Source: Marinobacter piscis
GTDB lineage: Bacteria; Pseudomonadota; Gammaproteobacteria; Pseudomonadales; Oleiphilaceae
Assembly (NCBI RefSeq): GCF_007671655.1
Contig: NZ_VCGX01000001.1
Coordinates: 1,149,917-1,213,916, forward strand
Reading direction: 5' to 3'
DNA length: 64,000 nucleotides
Below the pieces are notes generated by a model. The model made no database searches and was not told the origin of the DNA. It saw nothing but the letters and a program-made list of their open reading frames with translations. Numbering within the stretch: the first letter of the stretch is position 1; each line of letters opens with the position of its first letter. The position numbers and the translations under genes are program-made. Positions 55,693-64,000 of this stretch are shown one piece after another.

Positions 55693-55911
55693 TCAGGCAG
55701 CGCTCCTGTCAGATTGATCATCCACCTGAATTCCATCCTGAAACTGAACGTTGTCCACGACCAGCTTCAGTTGGTCGAACCCCTTAATCCGCTTCCAGCG
55801 TTCCTGGGCGGACTGGAGCAGTTTGAACACCATCGATAACGTGGTGTCCCGAGAGCCGCAAGACCGGCTCCGCTTGGTCCTCAGGCGTACTGTGGCGAAG
55901 GTGGATTCAAT
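55693..55911 (-). pseudogene. IS256-family transposase C-terminal fragment
   Basis: The minus strand encodes IESTFATVRLRTKRSRSCGS followed by LSMVFKLLQSAQERW, the C-terminal signature of IS256 (Mutator) transposases, ending at the stop at 55693. The frame is cut at 55911, where the right IS10-like copy begins. The rest of the gene is not on the other side of the IS, which fits a deletion or capture before or when the composite transposon formed. Confidence 0.8.
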
Positions 55912-55912
55912 C

Positions 55913-57246
55913 CTGACGAATCCCCACGAATATGTTGCTACTCGCCGCATAGGCTCTGCTCCCTGACTTCCTCGCGAAGTCGTGCTCGGAGGGTTGTCCA
56001 AGCAGGCCAAGGCACGGCGTCGGGTTGATGACGACGAAGACATTCCAAGCCCAGGCGCCACACGGAAAGCACGCTCCGGTGCCGGATACTGTTGCTCTGA
56101 TAGCGCCGCTGTTGCCCCCGGGCTCGGACATCCAGGCCGGCCACCATCATGGCCACGTTCGCCAACATGGCGATCAGCAGCAGGACCTCGATGCGCTTGC
56201 CCTGGCGAGACTGATGCATGCCGAAGCCCAGCCCGAACAAGGGACTTTTGACATCGCGGAACCCTTCCTCAATCTGCATGCGCTGTCGGTAGATCGTTAC
56301 CACTTTATTCGCCAGCGTTGAGCGGTCCGGCAGATTGCTGACCAGCACCCAGGGCTCCTGCTGACGCCGGGCGATCGTCCGGCTGCCGCCGTCCCGAGAG
56401 ATCCGGCCTTGTTTATTGCGATGCTTACGTCCCCGTGGCGGTCGATAATAGAGCACCATCTGAGCGCGGAACGGATGGTTTTCGGCGATCCGGACGGAGC
56501 CCCACGCCTGCGGTTCCGATGTCGCGTGTTGAAACAGGGTCTTCACGGGTTGCCATGCTTCGCCTGACGCCTGGTAACGGGCGGGCTGACGGACCCGTCC
56601 AACGATATACCAGCCGCGCGCTTCAACGGCCCGAAACCACGGGTTACGAAAGCCGGCATCGGTCACCAGGATCGGCGTGGCCTTGTCGGGAAGGAACCTT
56701 GCCAGCGCATCCAGCAGATAGGCTTCACAGTATGGGCATCCTTCCTTGTGATGAACCTTCTCGAAGATGGGCAGCGATCGCCCGGCGAAGGGCACCGCCG
56801 CACGCAGCAGGAAATGCCTGCCGCGGTCATCAATCGGCGACCAGTCCACCAGAATCAGTGGGCGCGTTGTATGGCCGATCAGCAGCGAGGCCATGAGCCA
56901 ATAGAACAGCGGTCGTTCCTGATGAAGGTGAGGGTTGCCTAATAGTCGATCGACTCGTTTGATGGCGTGCTTGGCATCCGTCGAGCTCGGCAACGCACGG
57001 CCAATGGCCGTTAATCCCAGACGTCGCTCGCCCAGCAGAGCGCCAACGGTATCGAGGACGGTCTGTAGCCGCTTGGCATGGATCACGGAGAGTGAAGACG
57101 TCAGCAAGTTATGCAAGAATCGAGGGGCCTGCATGGGTCTCCTTCGCATGTTGTTGTGTGTCGTAACTCACAACATGCATGACTCATGCAGGCTTTTTCA
57201 ATCCTATCATGCTGATTTTATTACCCATTTCATGGGGATTCCTCAG
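55913..57246 (-). mobile_element. IS4-family IS10-like insertion sequence, right copy
   Basis: The same 1334-bp element as at 46336 and in the same orientation, with the same ends (ctgacgaatccccacgaa at 55913; inverted ctgaggaatccccatgaa ending at 57246). The left flank is an IS256 gene fragment; the right flank is the 9-bp duplication shared with the left end of the left copy. Confidence 0.92.
55938..57134 (-). CDS. IS4-family (IS10-like) transposase, right copy
   Basis: A 398-residue DDE transposase, same start and motifs as the left copy (VDWSPIDDRG, VTDAGFRNPWF, YRQRMQIEEGFRDVK). It carries Phe, Phe, Trp and Trp at the four positions that differ in the left copy. Three of these match the IS10 transposase as I recall it (DAGF, GWY, NWKP), so this copy looks like the ancestral and probably the functional form. 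Confidence 0.94.
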   Translation of the reverse strand: MQAPRFLHNLLTSSLSVIHAKRLQTVLDTVGALLGERRLGLTAIGRALPSSTDAKHAIKRVDRLLGNPHLHQERPLFYWLMASLLIGHTTRPLILVDWSPIDDRGRHFLLRAAVPFAGRSLPIFEKVHHKEGCPYCEAYLLDALARFLPDKATPILVTDAGFRNPWFRAVEARGWYIVGRVRQPARYQASGEAWQPVKTLFQHATSEPQAWGSVRIAENHPFRAQMVLYYRPPRGRKHRNKQGRISRDGGSRTIARRQQEPWVLVSNLPDRSTLANKVVTIYRQRMQIEEGFRDVKSPLFGLGFGMHQSRQGKRIEVLLLIAMLANVAMMVAGLDVRARGQQRRYQSNSIRHRSVLSVWRLGLECLRRHQPDAVPWPAWTTLRARLREEVREQSLCGE

Positions 57247-57255
57247 ATCTTAAGC
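57247..57255. repeat. 9-bp target-site duplication, right copy (atcttaagc)
   Basis: Identical to 46327-46335. Joining the two flanks at one copy restores a continuous sequence between the abi upstream region and the tRNA-Ile2 locus. The bases from 57256 to 57400 contain no gene that I can see. Confidence 0.88.
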
Positions 57256-57412
57256 CAGTTTTGCACGCTAGAGTTGGATGGTTTTGGTTTTAAGTTACGA
57301 GGGAGGTGTCGGGCCAACGCGAGGGTAGAGTAACGTTCAGAGCTGGTTACTCGAAGGGCTGTGAGGTGTTTTATTGCAGTTTAGTGTCCCATTTGTGCAC
57401 CAGAAACAACAA

Positions 57413-57432
57413 AGCCCGCTCGAAAGCAGGCT
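57413..57432 (-). terminator. Rho-independent terminator after tRNA-Ile2
   Basis: On the minus strand the 8-bp stem AGCCTGCT / AGCGGGCT (one G-U pair) with a TTCG loop is followed by TTGTTGTTT, 16 bases beyond the tRNA 3' end. Confidence 0.85.
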
Positions 57433-57448
57433 AAGTGTTTGAAAATAC

Positions 57449-57525
57449 TGGTGGGCCCAGGCGGACTCGAACCGCCGACCAAAGGATTATGAGTCCTCTG
57501 CTCTAACCAACTGAGCTATAGGCCC
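57449..57525 (-). tRNA. ileX: tRNA-Ile2 (CAU anticodon, lysidine type)
   Basis: The minus strand gives a 77-nt cloverleaf with an encoded CCA end. The acceptor stem is GGGCCTA with TGGGCCC, the D arm GCTC...GAGC, the anticodon loop CTCATAA and the T arm GGCGG-TTCGAGT-CCGCC. The CAU anticodon would also fit elongator Met. The C4-G69 and C5-G68 pairs, used by TilS to recognise tRNA-Ile2, favour Ile2, decoding AUA after lysidine modification. It follows rpoD on the same strand. Confidence 0.8.
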
Positions 57526-57573
57526 GTGTAAACAGTTTGTGCTTTGCAGGGAGTTCCGGGAAGGGGAAGCAAA

Positions 57574-57609
57574 GCGGGCGCCATTATACCGATGAGGTAG
57601 GGCGCCCGC
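57574..57609 (-). promoter_or_regulatory. rpoD terminator hairpin containing the tRNA-Ile2 -10 box
   Basis: On the minus strand GCGGGCGCC and GGCGCCCGC form a 9-bp stem 16 bp past the rpoD stop, followed by TTTGCTT. The 18-base loop contains TATAAT (57588-57583), followed by the GC-rich discriminator GGCGCCCGC typical of stringently controlled tRNA promoters. The -35 (TGGCGG at 17 bp) is weak. The same stem may therefore end rpoD and help define the tRNA promoter. Confidence 0.6.
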
Positions 57610-57624
57610 CAGTGTTGTTGCAAA

Positions 57625-59460
57625 TTATCCCTGATTTCCCTGATCGTCGATGAATCCGCGCAGGTGGTCGGAGCGGGAAGGGTGGCGCAGTTTGCGCAGA
57701 GCCTTGGCTTCAATCTGACGAATCCGCTCACGGGTTACATCAAACTGTTTGCCCACTTCTTCCAGTGTGTGGTCAGTATTCATCTCAATGCCAAAGCGCA
57801 TGCGCAGTACTTTGGATTCGCGGGCGGTAAGGCCCGACAATACTGAGCGTGTGGCCTCACGCAGACCTTCTGCGGTTGCAGAATCGACCGGAGAAAGCGC
57901 CTGGATGTCTTCAATAAAGTCGCCCAGGTGGCTGTCTTCATCATCGCCAATGGGGGTTTCCATGGAGATGGGTTCTTTGGCAATTTTCAGGACTTTGCGA
58001 ACCTTGTCTTCCGACATTTCCATGCGCTCACCCAGCTCTTCAGGCAGAGGCTCACGGCCCATTTCCTGAAGCATCTGGCGGGAGATGCGGTTGAGCTTGT
58101 TGATGGTCTCAATCATGTGCACCGGTATACGAATGGTGCGTGCCTGGTCCGCAATGGAGCGGGTGATGGCCTGACGGATCCACCAGGTGGCGTAGGTAGA
58201 GAACTTGTACCCACGACGGTACTCAAACTTGTCGACCGCTTTCATCAGGCCGATGTTGCCTTCCTGAATCAGATCCAGGAACTGCAGGCCGCGGTTGGTG
58301 TATTTCTTGGCGATGGAAATAACCAGACGCAGGTTGGCCTCCACCATTTCCTTCTTGGCGCGGCGTGCCCTGGCCTCGCCAATAGAAACGCGGCGGTTAA
58401 TCTCTTTAATATCGGCGACGTCCAGATCCACTTCAGTCTGTACGTTCTGAATGCGCTTCTGGAGGCGGACGATATCATCAAGGCGCTCTTCCATTGCGGC
58501 TGCGTAGGGCTTCTTGCCTTTAACAATCTGTTCAGCCCACTCGGGGTTTGCCTCGTTGCCCGGGAAGGATTTGATGAACTCTTTGCGCGGCATTTTGCAT
58601 TCCTGCACGCAGATCCTAAGGATTGCGCGCTCGTTTTCGCGCACAAGGTCGTTGGTGGAGCGAACCACGTTCACCAGTTCATCGAAGGCTTTATTGCCTA
58701 GTTTGAAAGGTGCAAACGCCTCACCCAGCTCGTTCAGCGCGGCCTGGGTTTTCTTGTCTGCCCGGCCATGTTTGGCCAGCAGGTCTTCGGCAACCGCCAG
58801 TTTTTCCCGGATGAGCTCAAAGCGCAGGCGGGTCTCTTCAGGATCCGGACCGCTTTCCGGCTCTTCTTCTTCCTCGTCATCAGCTTTGTCTTCTTCCGAG
58901 GTTTCCGGCTTGGGCGCTGGCTCTGGCATGAAGGGCTCGGCGCCGTCCGGGTCGAGAAAACCGGTTACGATGTCGGTGATGCGGCCTTCGTTTTCAATAA
59001 TGCGATCGTAGGCCTGAATAACCGTGCCAACGGTGCCGGGAAAGTGTGCTACCGCCGCCATTACATCGCGAATACCCTGCTCAATGCGCTTGGCGATAAC
59101 AATTTCGCCTTCGCGGGTCAGCAGTTCCACAGTGCCCATTTCGCGCATGTACATGCGTACAGGATCGGTGGTGCGGCCAGCGTCAGATTCCACAGCGGCA
59201 AGCGCGGCAGCGGCTTCGGCAGCTGCGGCTTCATCAGCCGTGGAGTCGCCGTCGGTCATCAGCAGAGTATCAGCGTCCGGTGCCACTTCGGATACCTGAA
59301 TGCCCATGTCGTTGATCATCCGGATGATGTCTTCAACCTGGTCCGGATCGGCAATGTCTTCCGGGAGGTGATCGTTTACCTCGGCGTAAGTCAGGTAGCC
59401 TTGTTCCTTGCCTCGTGCTATGAGGTCTTTCAAACGTGATTTCTGCGAATTGCCTGACAT
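57625..59460 (-). CDS. rpoD: RNA polymerase primary sigma factor RpoD (sigma-70)
   Basis: A 611-residue sigma-70. Region 1.1 starts [20 protein letters not shown]; region 1.2 has [21 protein letters not shown] near residue 98; region 2 has [26 protein letters not shown] and [22 protein letters not shown]; region 4 ends with [19 protein letters not shown]. The non-conserved insert (about 165-205) is acidic. ATG at 59460 is preferred over GTG at 59466. Third gene of the rpsU-dnaG-rpoD operon. Confidence 0.97.
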   Translation of the reverse strand: MSGNSQKSRLKDLIARGKEQGYLTYAEVNDHLPEDIADPDQVEDIIRMINDMGIQVSEVAPDADTLLMTDGDSTADEAAAAEAAAALAAVESDAGRTTDPVRMYMREMGTVELLTREGEIVIAKRIEQGIRDVMAAVAHFPGTVGTVIQAYDRIIENEGRITDIVTGFLDPDGAEPFMPEPAPKPETSEEDKADDEEEEEPESGPDPEETRLRFELIREKLAVAEDLLAKHGRADKKTQAALNELGEAFAPFKLGNKAFDELVNVVRSTNDLVRENERAILRICVQECKMPRKEFIKSFPGNEANPEWAEQIVKGKKPYAAAMEERLDDIVRLQKRIQNVQTEVDLDVADIKEINRRVSIGEARARRAKKEMVEANLRLVISIAKKYTNRGLQFLDLIQEGNIGLMKAVDKFEYRRGYKFSTYATWWIRQAITRSIADQARTIRIPVHMIETINKLNRISRQMLQEMGREPLPEELGERMEMSEDKVRKVLKIAKEPISMETPIGDDEDSHLGDFIEDIQALSPVDSATAEGLREATRSVLSGLTARESKVLRMRFGIEMNTDHTLEEVGKQFDVTRERIRQIEAKALRKLRHPSRSDHLRGFIDDQGNQG

Positions 59461-59580
59461 AGACACCCTGTGAACTCGCTTATGTAAATAAAAATGAAAC
59501 AGCCATTATAGCTGTCGCTCAAATGCACCGCTACTTAATGCTTATTAGATGGTGACTGGTGCGTTAAGTTTCAAGTGCTG

Positions 59581-61308
59581 TTAGTGGGGAGTCCCCGCGC
59601 TCAGCTGTCGCAACTCCTGCCGTTCTTCAACGGTAAGGTTTGCAAAATTTCGTAACAGTGCCGCCAGGCGTTGTTGCCTGGTCGATTCCTCATCCGGGCT
59701 GAGAAGCTCCCTGGCTGCGGCCAGCGTGCTTTCCCGTGCCGGGATATGCTCAATGCCATCAAAAATAGTATAGAACTGTTTGCGCGCTTCGCCATTCAGG
59801 GCGAGGGCGGTTATAAGTGATTTCCGGTCCCGGAGATCGTGTTCTGCAATAAAGCCGGCAAACTGTCTGGCCTGGTTATACTGGCGGGAACTGCGTGCCA
59901 GTTCGATGACTTCGCTGGCCAGGTCCGGCGCCTCAAGCAGCGCAAGGCACAACAGGCTGTCTTTGCTCAGTTTTACATCAATGCGTTCTTCGGGAATGCG
60001 ATCCCGCTGTTCGCCTTTCCACTTGCTCCATTGCTTAGGCGAGCGCTTCTGCCACTGGGAACGGCCGCCGCACAGGCGTAGCATCTCGTGCCACATGGCG
60101 TCCCGCAGGGTGCTTCTGGGCATTTTTTTCAGAAGCGGTTCTGTACGGGCCTTCAGCTCACCCCGGTTTTCCGGTAATTCCAGGTCCAGGCCTTCACTCT
60201 GGCGGTCAAACAGATACCGCGAGAGGGGCGTGGCACCTTCAATGCGTTTCTGGAACGCGTCCGGTCCTTCTTTGCGTACCAGGGTGTCCGGATCTTCGCC
60301 TTCGGGCAGCATCAAAAACTGCAGGTGAAGGCCGTCTGTCATCAGCTCCAGGGCGTTTTCCATTGCCCGGTCGGCCGCCCTGAACCCGGCCTGGTCGCCG
60401 TCAAAGCAGAAGACGATGTGCCGGACCTGTCTTAACAGGGCCTGAAGGCTATCCTGGTTTGTGGCTGTGCCCAGGGTGGCAACGGCGTAATGAATGCCGT
60501 GCTGGGCCAGCGCAATCACGTCCATGTAGCCTTCTACAACCAGCAGCTTGTCGAGCTGTTTCAGCGCCTGCCTGGCTTCAAACAGGCCGTATATCTCCCG
60601 GCTTTTGTGAAAAACGTCGGACTCGGGAGAGTTTATGTATTTGGCCTTGTCATCACCGAGTGTGCGTCCCCCGAAAGCAACGGTTCTGCCACGGGTGTTG
60701 CGCAGAGGGAACATGACCCGGTTGCGGAACAGATCCCGCGGCCTGCCGAATTTATCGGACACAGTGCCGGTTTCTATCAGCGGCCCCTGCAGGTCTTTGC
60801 TTGCGGTATCGAACAGTGCCGTACCGGCGGCAGGCGCATAGCCCACGTTGTATTGCCGGATGATATGTTCGTCCAGCCCACGCTGTTTAAGGTAGTCCCG
60901 GGCAAACGACCCCTGGTGGCCCTGCAGTGCGGTCTGGTAAAAGTGGCTGGCAAAATCCAGCGCATCTGTCAGAGTCCGGGCCTGCTGGATTTCCTGCTTG
61001 ACGGCTTTGTCGTAAGGTACTTCCAGTCCGACCCGGCGAGCCAGTTCTTCAACGGCCTCGGTAAATCCCATCCCCTCAAATTCACGCACAAAGCTGATGG
61101 CGTCGCCGTGAGCGCCACAGCCGAAGCAATGATAAAAGCCTTTATCCGGCCTTACATTGAAAGACGGTGTTTTTTCATCATGAAACGGGCAGCGAGCCTT
61201 GTAGCTTGCTCCGGCCTTTTTGAGCGTTATACGCGAGCCCACCAGCTCTGCCAGATCTACCCGGTCGAGCAGGTCTTCAACAAAGCGTTGGGGGATCATT
61301 CCGCTCAT
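59581..61308 (-). CDS. dnaG: DNA primase
   Basis: A 575-residue primase. The zinc-binding CHC2 residues are Cys40, His43, Cys61 and Cys64 (CPFHDEKTPSF; YHCFGCGAHGD). The TOPRIM core has LLVVEGYMDVIALAQHG and CFDGDQAGFRAADRAME near residues 265-330. The C-terminal DnaB-binding domain is present. Start MSGMIPQRFVEDLL is chosen over a 15-codon extension. It lies between rpsU and rpoD. Confidence 0.96.
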   Translation of the reverse strand: MSGMIPQRFVEDLLDRVDLAELVGSRITLKKAGASYKARCPFHDEKTPSFNVRPDKGFYHCFGCGAHGDAISFVREFEGMGFTEAVEELARRVGLEVPYDKAVKQEIQQARTLTDALDFASHFYQTALQGHQGSFARDYLKQRGLDEHIIRQYNVGYAPAAGTALFDTASKDLQGPLIETGTVSDKFGRPRDLFRNRVMFPLRNTRGRTVAFGGRTLGDDKAKYINSPESDVFHKSREIYGLFEARQALKQLDKLLVVEGYMDVIALAQHGIHYAVATLGTATNQDSLQALLRQVRHIVFCFDGDQAGFRAADRAMENALELMTDGLHLQFLMLPEGEDPDTLVRKEGPDAFQKRIEGATPLSRYLFDRQSEGLDLELPENRGELKARTEPLLKKMPRSTLRDAMWHEMLRLCGGRSQWQKRSPKQWSKWKGEQRDRIPEERIDVKLSKDSLLCLALLEAPDLASEVIELARSSRQYNQARQFAGFIAEHDLRDRKSLITALALNGEARKQFYTIFDGIEHIPARESTLAAARELLSPDEESTRQQRLAALLRNFANLTVEERQELRQLSAGTPH

Positions 61309-61353
61309 GATGGCTCCGACTTCAGGCTCTTGGCGTGCGTGACCAATAGCCAA

Positions 61354-61386
61354 AAATGCCGCCGAAGCCAGGCCCCGGCGGCATTT
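61354..61386 (-). terminator. Internal terminator between rpsU and dnaG
   Basis: aaatgccgccg (61354-61364) and cggcggcattt (61376-61386) form an 11-bp stem; on the minus strand it ends in TTTTT. Such a terminator between rpsU and dnaG is known in E. coli, where it lowers primase relative to S21. Confidence 0.9.
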
Positions 61387-61458
61387 TCAGGTCGCTCTGT
61401 GCAGCCCGCGGCTGAACAGGCAATCAGTGCTTTGCAGTCAAGCGGCGTCTGAAATAAC

Positions 61459-61674
61459 TCAGTACAGACGCTCGAACTTGCGCTGCTCCCGCTGAAGCTT
61501 CTTGAGATGACGCTTAACGGCAGCGGCTGCTTTACGCTTACGAACAGCGGTCGGCTTCTCATAGTGCTCACGACGACGTACTTCTGAGAGGACGCCTGCT
61601 TTTTCGCAAGAACGCTTGAAGCGACGCAGTGCTACGTCAAACGGTTCATTCTCTTTCACTTTAACAGCTGGCAT
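61459..61674 (-). CDS. rpsU: 30S ribosomal protein S21
   Basis: A 71-residue protein, the standard length, starting [20 protein letters not shown] and ending in a very basic tail ([20 protein letters not shown]). Family knowledge: S21 helps base-pairing of the anti-Shine-Dalgarno with mRNA. It heads the rpsU-dnaG-rpoD operon and is divergent from tsaD. Confidence 0.97.
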   Translation of the reverse strand: MPAVKVKENEPFDVALRRFKRSCEKAGVLSEVRRREHYEKPTAVRKRKAAAAVKRHLKKLQREQRKFERLY

Positions 61675-61913
61675 TCGACAATCACCTACCTGGATATATT
61701 CAGTTATATTTAGATGCATATCTGGCGCTGCCAGATAGCGTCGACCCTGGTCAGATTGGCTAAAACTCGACCAGTTCCTGATTTAGGCCGGCAATGATAG
61801 CGCCAGGTCAGGGTCAGGTCAATGTTTGTTCGATGAAACAGCGTGTGAGTTTCGGGTTTCTGCTAGAATATGCCTCGTTTATTCATTTACGCCAACCAAT
61901 GTGGCCAGGTTAT

Positions 61914-62972
61914 ATGTTGATTCTGGGTATTGAAACCTCCTGCGATGAAACCGGAGTTGCGCTGTTTGACACAGAGAAAGGGCTGCTGAGCCATGCTCTG
62001 TTCAGTCAGACTGATATGCACGCTGATTACGGGGGCGTGGTGCCAGAGCTGGCATCCCGCGATCACGTTCGCAAGTTATTGCCTCTGTGTGATCAGGTGC
62101 TTGCAGAGAGCGGGCTTTCCCGGAGTGCTATTGATGGTATTGCTTATACCGCCGGTCCGGGCCTGATCGGAGCGTTAATGGTGGGTGGATCTGTGGCCCA
62201 TGCTCTGGGCTTTGCCCTTGGCATACCTGTTCTGGGCGTGCACCACATGGAAGGGCATTTGCTCGCTCCCATGCTCGAGGAAAACCCCCCCGCTTTTCCG
62301 TTCGTTGCGTTGCTGGTCTCGGGTGGCCATACCCAGTTGGTGCGTGTGGATGGTATCGGGCAATACCAGATGCTGGGTGAGTCGGTGGATGACGCCGCCG
62401 GGGAGGCCTTCGACAAAACGGCGAAAATGTTGGGGCTGGACTACCCGGGTGGTCCCCGGGTGGCGGCGTTAGCCGAAAAAGGTACGCCCGGACGTTACCG
62501 GTTCCCCCGGCCAATGACGGACCGGCCAGGGCTGGATTTCAGTTTCAGTGGCCTGAAAACCTTCACGCTCAATACCGTTAATGCAGCCAGGCAGTCGGAA
62601 GAGGGTCTGAGCGATCAGGTGCGTGCTGATATAGCCCTGGCATTTGAAACCGCGGCGGTGGACACGCTGGTGATCAAGTGCCGGCGGGCTCTGGAGCAGA
62701 CCGGCTGCGACCGTCTTGTGATTGCCGGTGGTGTAAGTGCCAATAAGCGTTTGCGTGCAGGACTTGAGAAAATGGCGACCAAGCTGCGCGCTCACGTATT
62801 TTATGCCCGTCCGGAGTTTTGCACGGATAACGGGGCCATGATTGCGTACGCCGGTGCCCAGCGAATGCTGGCCGGTCAGCGTGACGGGGAGCGCATTGTC
62901 GCTGTGCCCAGGTGGCCAATGAATGCTTTGCCATCGCTGGCGGAGGCTCGCCAGGCGGGGCTGGTTGACTGA
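61914..62972 (+). CDS. tsaD: tRNA N6-adenosine threonylcarbamoyltransferase TsaD
   Basis: A 352-residue ASKHA-fold enzyme. Start [16 protein letters not shown]; metal-binding HHMEGHL near residue 111, [10 protein letters not shown] near 134 and [11 protein letters not shown] near 272 are signatures. Family knowledge: with TsaB and TsaE it makes t6A37 in tRNAs. The 40-codon upstream extension is rejected because the family starts at this Met. It is convergent with plsY, 3 bp between stops. Confidence 0.96.
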   Translation: MLILGIETSCDETGVALFDTEKGLLSHALFSQTDMHADYGGVVPELASRDHVRKLLPLCDQVLAESGLSRSAIDGIAYTAGPGLIGALMVGGSVAHALGFALGIPVLGVHHMEGHLLAPMLEENPPAFPFVALLVSGGHTQLVRVDGIGQYQMLGESVDDAAGEAFDKTAKMLGLDYPGGPRVAALAEKGTPGRYRFPRPMTDRPGLDFSFSGLKTFTLNTVNAARQSEEGLSDQVRADIALAFETAAVDTLVIKCRRALEQTGCDRLVIAGGVSANKRLRAGLEKMATKLRAHVFYARPEFCTDNGAMIAYAGAQRMLAGQRDGERIVAVPRWPMNALPSLAEARQAGLVD

Positions 62973-62975
62973 TTG

Positions 62976-63566
62976 TCAGAGGCCGGTTTCCCGCCCCTGG
63001 GCCAGCCGGATCAAATTGTTGCGGTGGCGAACCACAACCAGAATCGCCAGCAGGCCGAACATTGGCAGGGTGTCCGGTTCAAGGATCGCACTGATAAGTG
63101 GGCCGCTGAGGATGGCTGTTACCGAGGCCAGTGCAGAAATCCGCCAGCGCCATAACACCAGCAACCAGAGGATGGCCATTACCAGAGTGGTTACTGGCGC
63201 CAGTGCCAGCCCGGCGCCCAGAGCAGTGGCCACGCCTTTACCGCCTTTAAACCGGTAGAAAACCGGGATCATGTGGCCGGTAACCGCGCACAGGGCAATG
63301 ATCGCCTGGGCCAGGACTGACAGCCCCGCGCTGTATGCCAGCCATGCCGGCAACCAGCCTTTTGCCGCATCCAGAGCCAGGGTGGCCAGTGCCGGTAACC
63401 AGCCACCGGTACGATAAACGTTGGTGGCGCCCGGGTTGCCTGACCCCTGTGCCCGCGGATCCGGCAGGCGCCACAGCCGGCTGACCGGTATGGCAAATAA
63501 AACCGAGCCGGCAAGATAGGCTGCCAGACACAACAGAACAGTCATCACCGGATCACTCACGGGCAT
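62976..63566 (-). CDS. plsY: Glycerol-3-phosphate acyltransferase PlsY
   Basis: A 196-residue membrane enzyme with five hydrophobic segments. It has the conserved loops GSGNPGATNVYR near residue 41-52 and FKGGKGVATALG near 105-116, and a third motif VVVRHRNNLIRL near 182. Family knowledge: it transfers acyl from acyl-phosphate to glycerol-3-phosphate at the inner membrane. Starts at 63566 or the internal ATG at 63545 are both possible. It is divergent from folB. Confidence 0.93.
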   Translation of the reverse strand: MPVSDPVMTVLLCLAAYLAGSVLFAIPVSRLWRLPDPRAQGSGNPGATNVYRTGGWLPALATLALDAAKGWLPAWLAYSAGLSVLAQAIIALCAVTGHMIPVFYRFKGGKGVATALGAGLALAPVTTLVMAILWLLVLWRWRISALASVTAILSGPLISAILEPDTLPMFGLLAILVVVRHRNNLIRLAQGRETGL

Positions 63567-63705
63567 TATCAAGTCTCACAGACGAAGACGAACAAGGGTC
63601 ATGTGTGCGAAAATACCGGCCCTCAGTTTACAGGCCTGTATGTTCACACTATCCGCAGTCTGTATGTTATTCAATTGGCAGTGATGGAATATTCCGGGAG
63701 CACTC

Positions 63706-64000
63706 TTGGCAGACAGCGTATTGATTGAAGGTCTGATGATAGAGACCGTGGTGGGCGTATACGACTGGGAGCGGGAAGTCACCCAGACACTGGTGGCAGA
63801 CCTGGAAATGGCCTGGGACAACCGTGTTCCCGGAGCGTCAGACAATGTTGCCGATGCGCTTGATTATGCCCTGGTGAGTGATCGGGTTGTCGGGTGTCTG
63901 CAGCAGTTGCAGCCAAAATTGCTGGAGCATGGTGCCGAAGTTCTGGCCCGGGTGCTGCAGCAGGAGTTTGGTGTTAGCTGGGTACGCCTTAAACTGCGCA
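63706..64000 (+). CDS. folB: Dihydroneopterin aldolase (partial, runs off the window)
   Basis: The frame starts at TTG (63706) six bases after a gggag ribosome site and continues open to the window edge, 98 codons. It reads ADSVLIEGLMIETVVGVYDWE, with LDYALVSDRVVG near residue 53 and the conserved LLEHGAEVLARVL near 73, all FolB features. Family knowledge: it converts dihydroneopterin to 6-hydroxymethyl-dihydropterin in folate synthesis. The tsaD-plsY-folB order is common in pseudomonads. TTG is the only in-frame start that gives the family N-terminus. Confidence 0.9.
   Translation, partial: MADSVLIEGLMIETVVGVYDWEREVTQTLVADLEMAWDNRVPGASDNVADALDYALVSDRVVGCLQQLQPKLLEHGAEVLARVLQQEFGVSWVRLKLR

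Larger units (their letters stand above)
46336..57246. mobile_element. 10.9-kb composite transposon bounded by two IS10-like elements, carrying betT-betB-betA
   Basis: Two 1334-bp IS copies lie in the same orientation at the ends. The 9 bp outside the left IS and outside the right IS are identical. The 9 bp on the inner side of each (gcgttaacc after the left copy, gattcaatc before the right copy) match neither that sequence nor each other. This is the pattern of one insertion event by the outer ends, not two separate IS insertions. The interior holds choline transport and oxidation genes plus remnants of four other IS families and a tRNA 3' fragment. The base and gene style (high GC, Halomonas-like bet proteins) suggests a halophile donor, which is inference. 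Confidence 0.88.

Noticed and set aside
46336..57246. Two independent IS insertions
   Set aside because: Neither copy has a duplication of its own flanks; the only matching 9-bp pair is outer-left with outer-right.
57449..57525. Elongator tRNA-Met
   Set aside because: CAU anticodon fits, but the acceptor pairs C4-G69 and C5-G68 are those of tRNA-Ile2 recognised by TilS; kept as the less likely alternative.

Overview
The window reads as chromosome of a halophilic marine gammaproteobacterium, most likely Marinobacter or a close relative. This rests on gene content and order: hemW-rdgB-DUF4426-metW-metX-yggT-proC-yggS facing pilT-pilU, polA beside a DUF2782 gene, pyrE/crc/rph/yicC/gmk/rpoZ/spoT/ridA/oxyR/recG, and rpsU-dnaG-rpoD opposite tsaD-plsY-folB. 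Much of this order is shared with Pseudomonas. FadL-type porins and betaine transporters fit a marine, lipid- or hydrocarbon-using lifestyle. No database search was possible; calls come from reading the proteins and DNA.

Layout. 1-13.7 kb: end of a cation/proton antiporter gene, tcdA, glnK, ubiK, comM, trmB, a long minus-strand housekeeping cluster (heme chaperone, nucleotide sanitation, methionine and proline synthesis), then the twitching ATPases pilT and pilU. 13.8-23.1 kb: fadL, polA, DUF genes, pyrE, crc, rph, yicC. 23.2-28.8 kb: an accessory block (Old Yellow Enzyme, CocE-type hydrolase coupled to a BCCT transporter, universal stress protein) between yicC and gmk, which are neighbours in Pseudomonas. 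29.0-38.6 kb: gmk-rpoZ-spoT-ridA, an epimerase-like gene, oxyR-recG, an HDOD protein. 38.7-44.8 kb: a cell-envelope block with a FadL-like barrel plus a 1088-residue Ig-like lipoprotein, and two DUF4398 lipoproteins, one carrying an OmpA domain. 45.0-57.3 kb: a variable region. 57.4-64 kb: tRNA-Ile2, rpoD, dnaG, rpsU, tsaD, plsY and the start of folB.

The variable region holds the most unusual features. First, an Abi_2/AbiF-type HEPN protein gene has two tandem copies, exactly 110 bp apart, of a structured-RNA-like element just beyond its 3' end. Second, a 10.9-kb composite transposon (46336-57246) is bounded by two directly oriented 1334-bp IS10-like elements. The 9 bp outside the left IS and outside the right IS are identical (atcttaagc), while the inner flanks differ, so the unit inserted as a whole. 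Its cargo is betT-betB-betA (choline uptake and oxidation to glycine betaine) without betI. The cargo is embedded in remnants of IS200/IS605 (broken tnpB with its omega-RNA-like end), IS30, IS3 and IS256 elements and a tRNA-Arg(CCG) 3' fragment that looks like an old attachment site.

Two intergenic elements, at 12461-12568 and 21266-21379, share one cloverleaf architecture (28-30-bp outer arms around two small hairpins with AGGGA-type loops) although the arm sequences are unrelated. They look like members of a dispersed structured repeat family.
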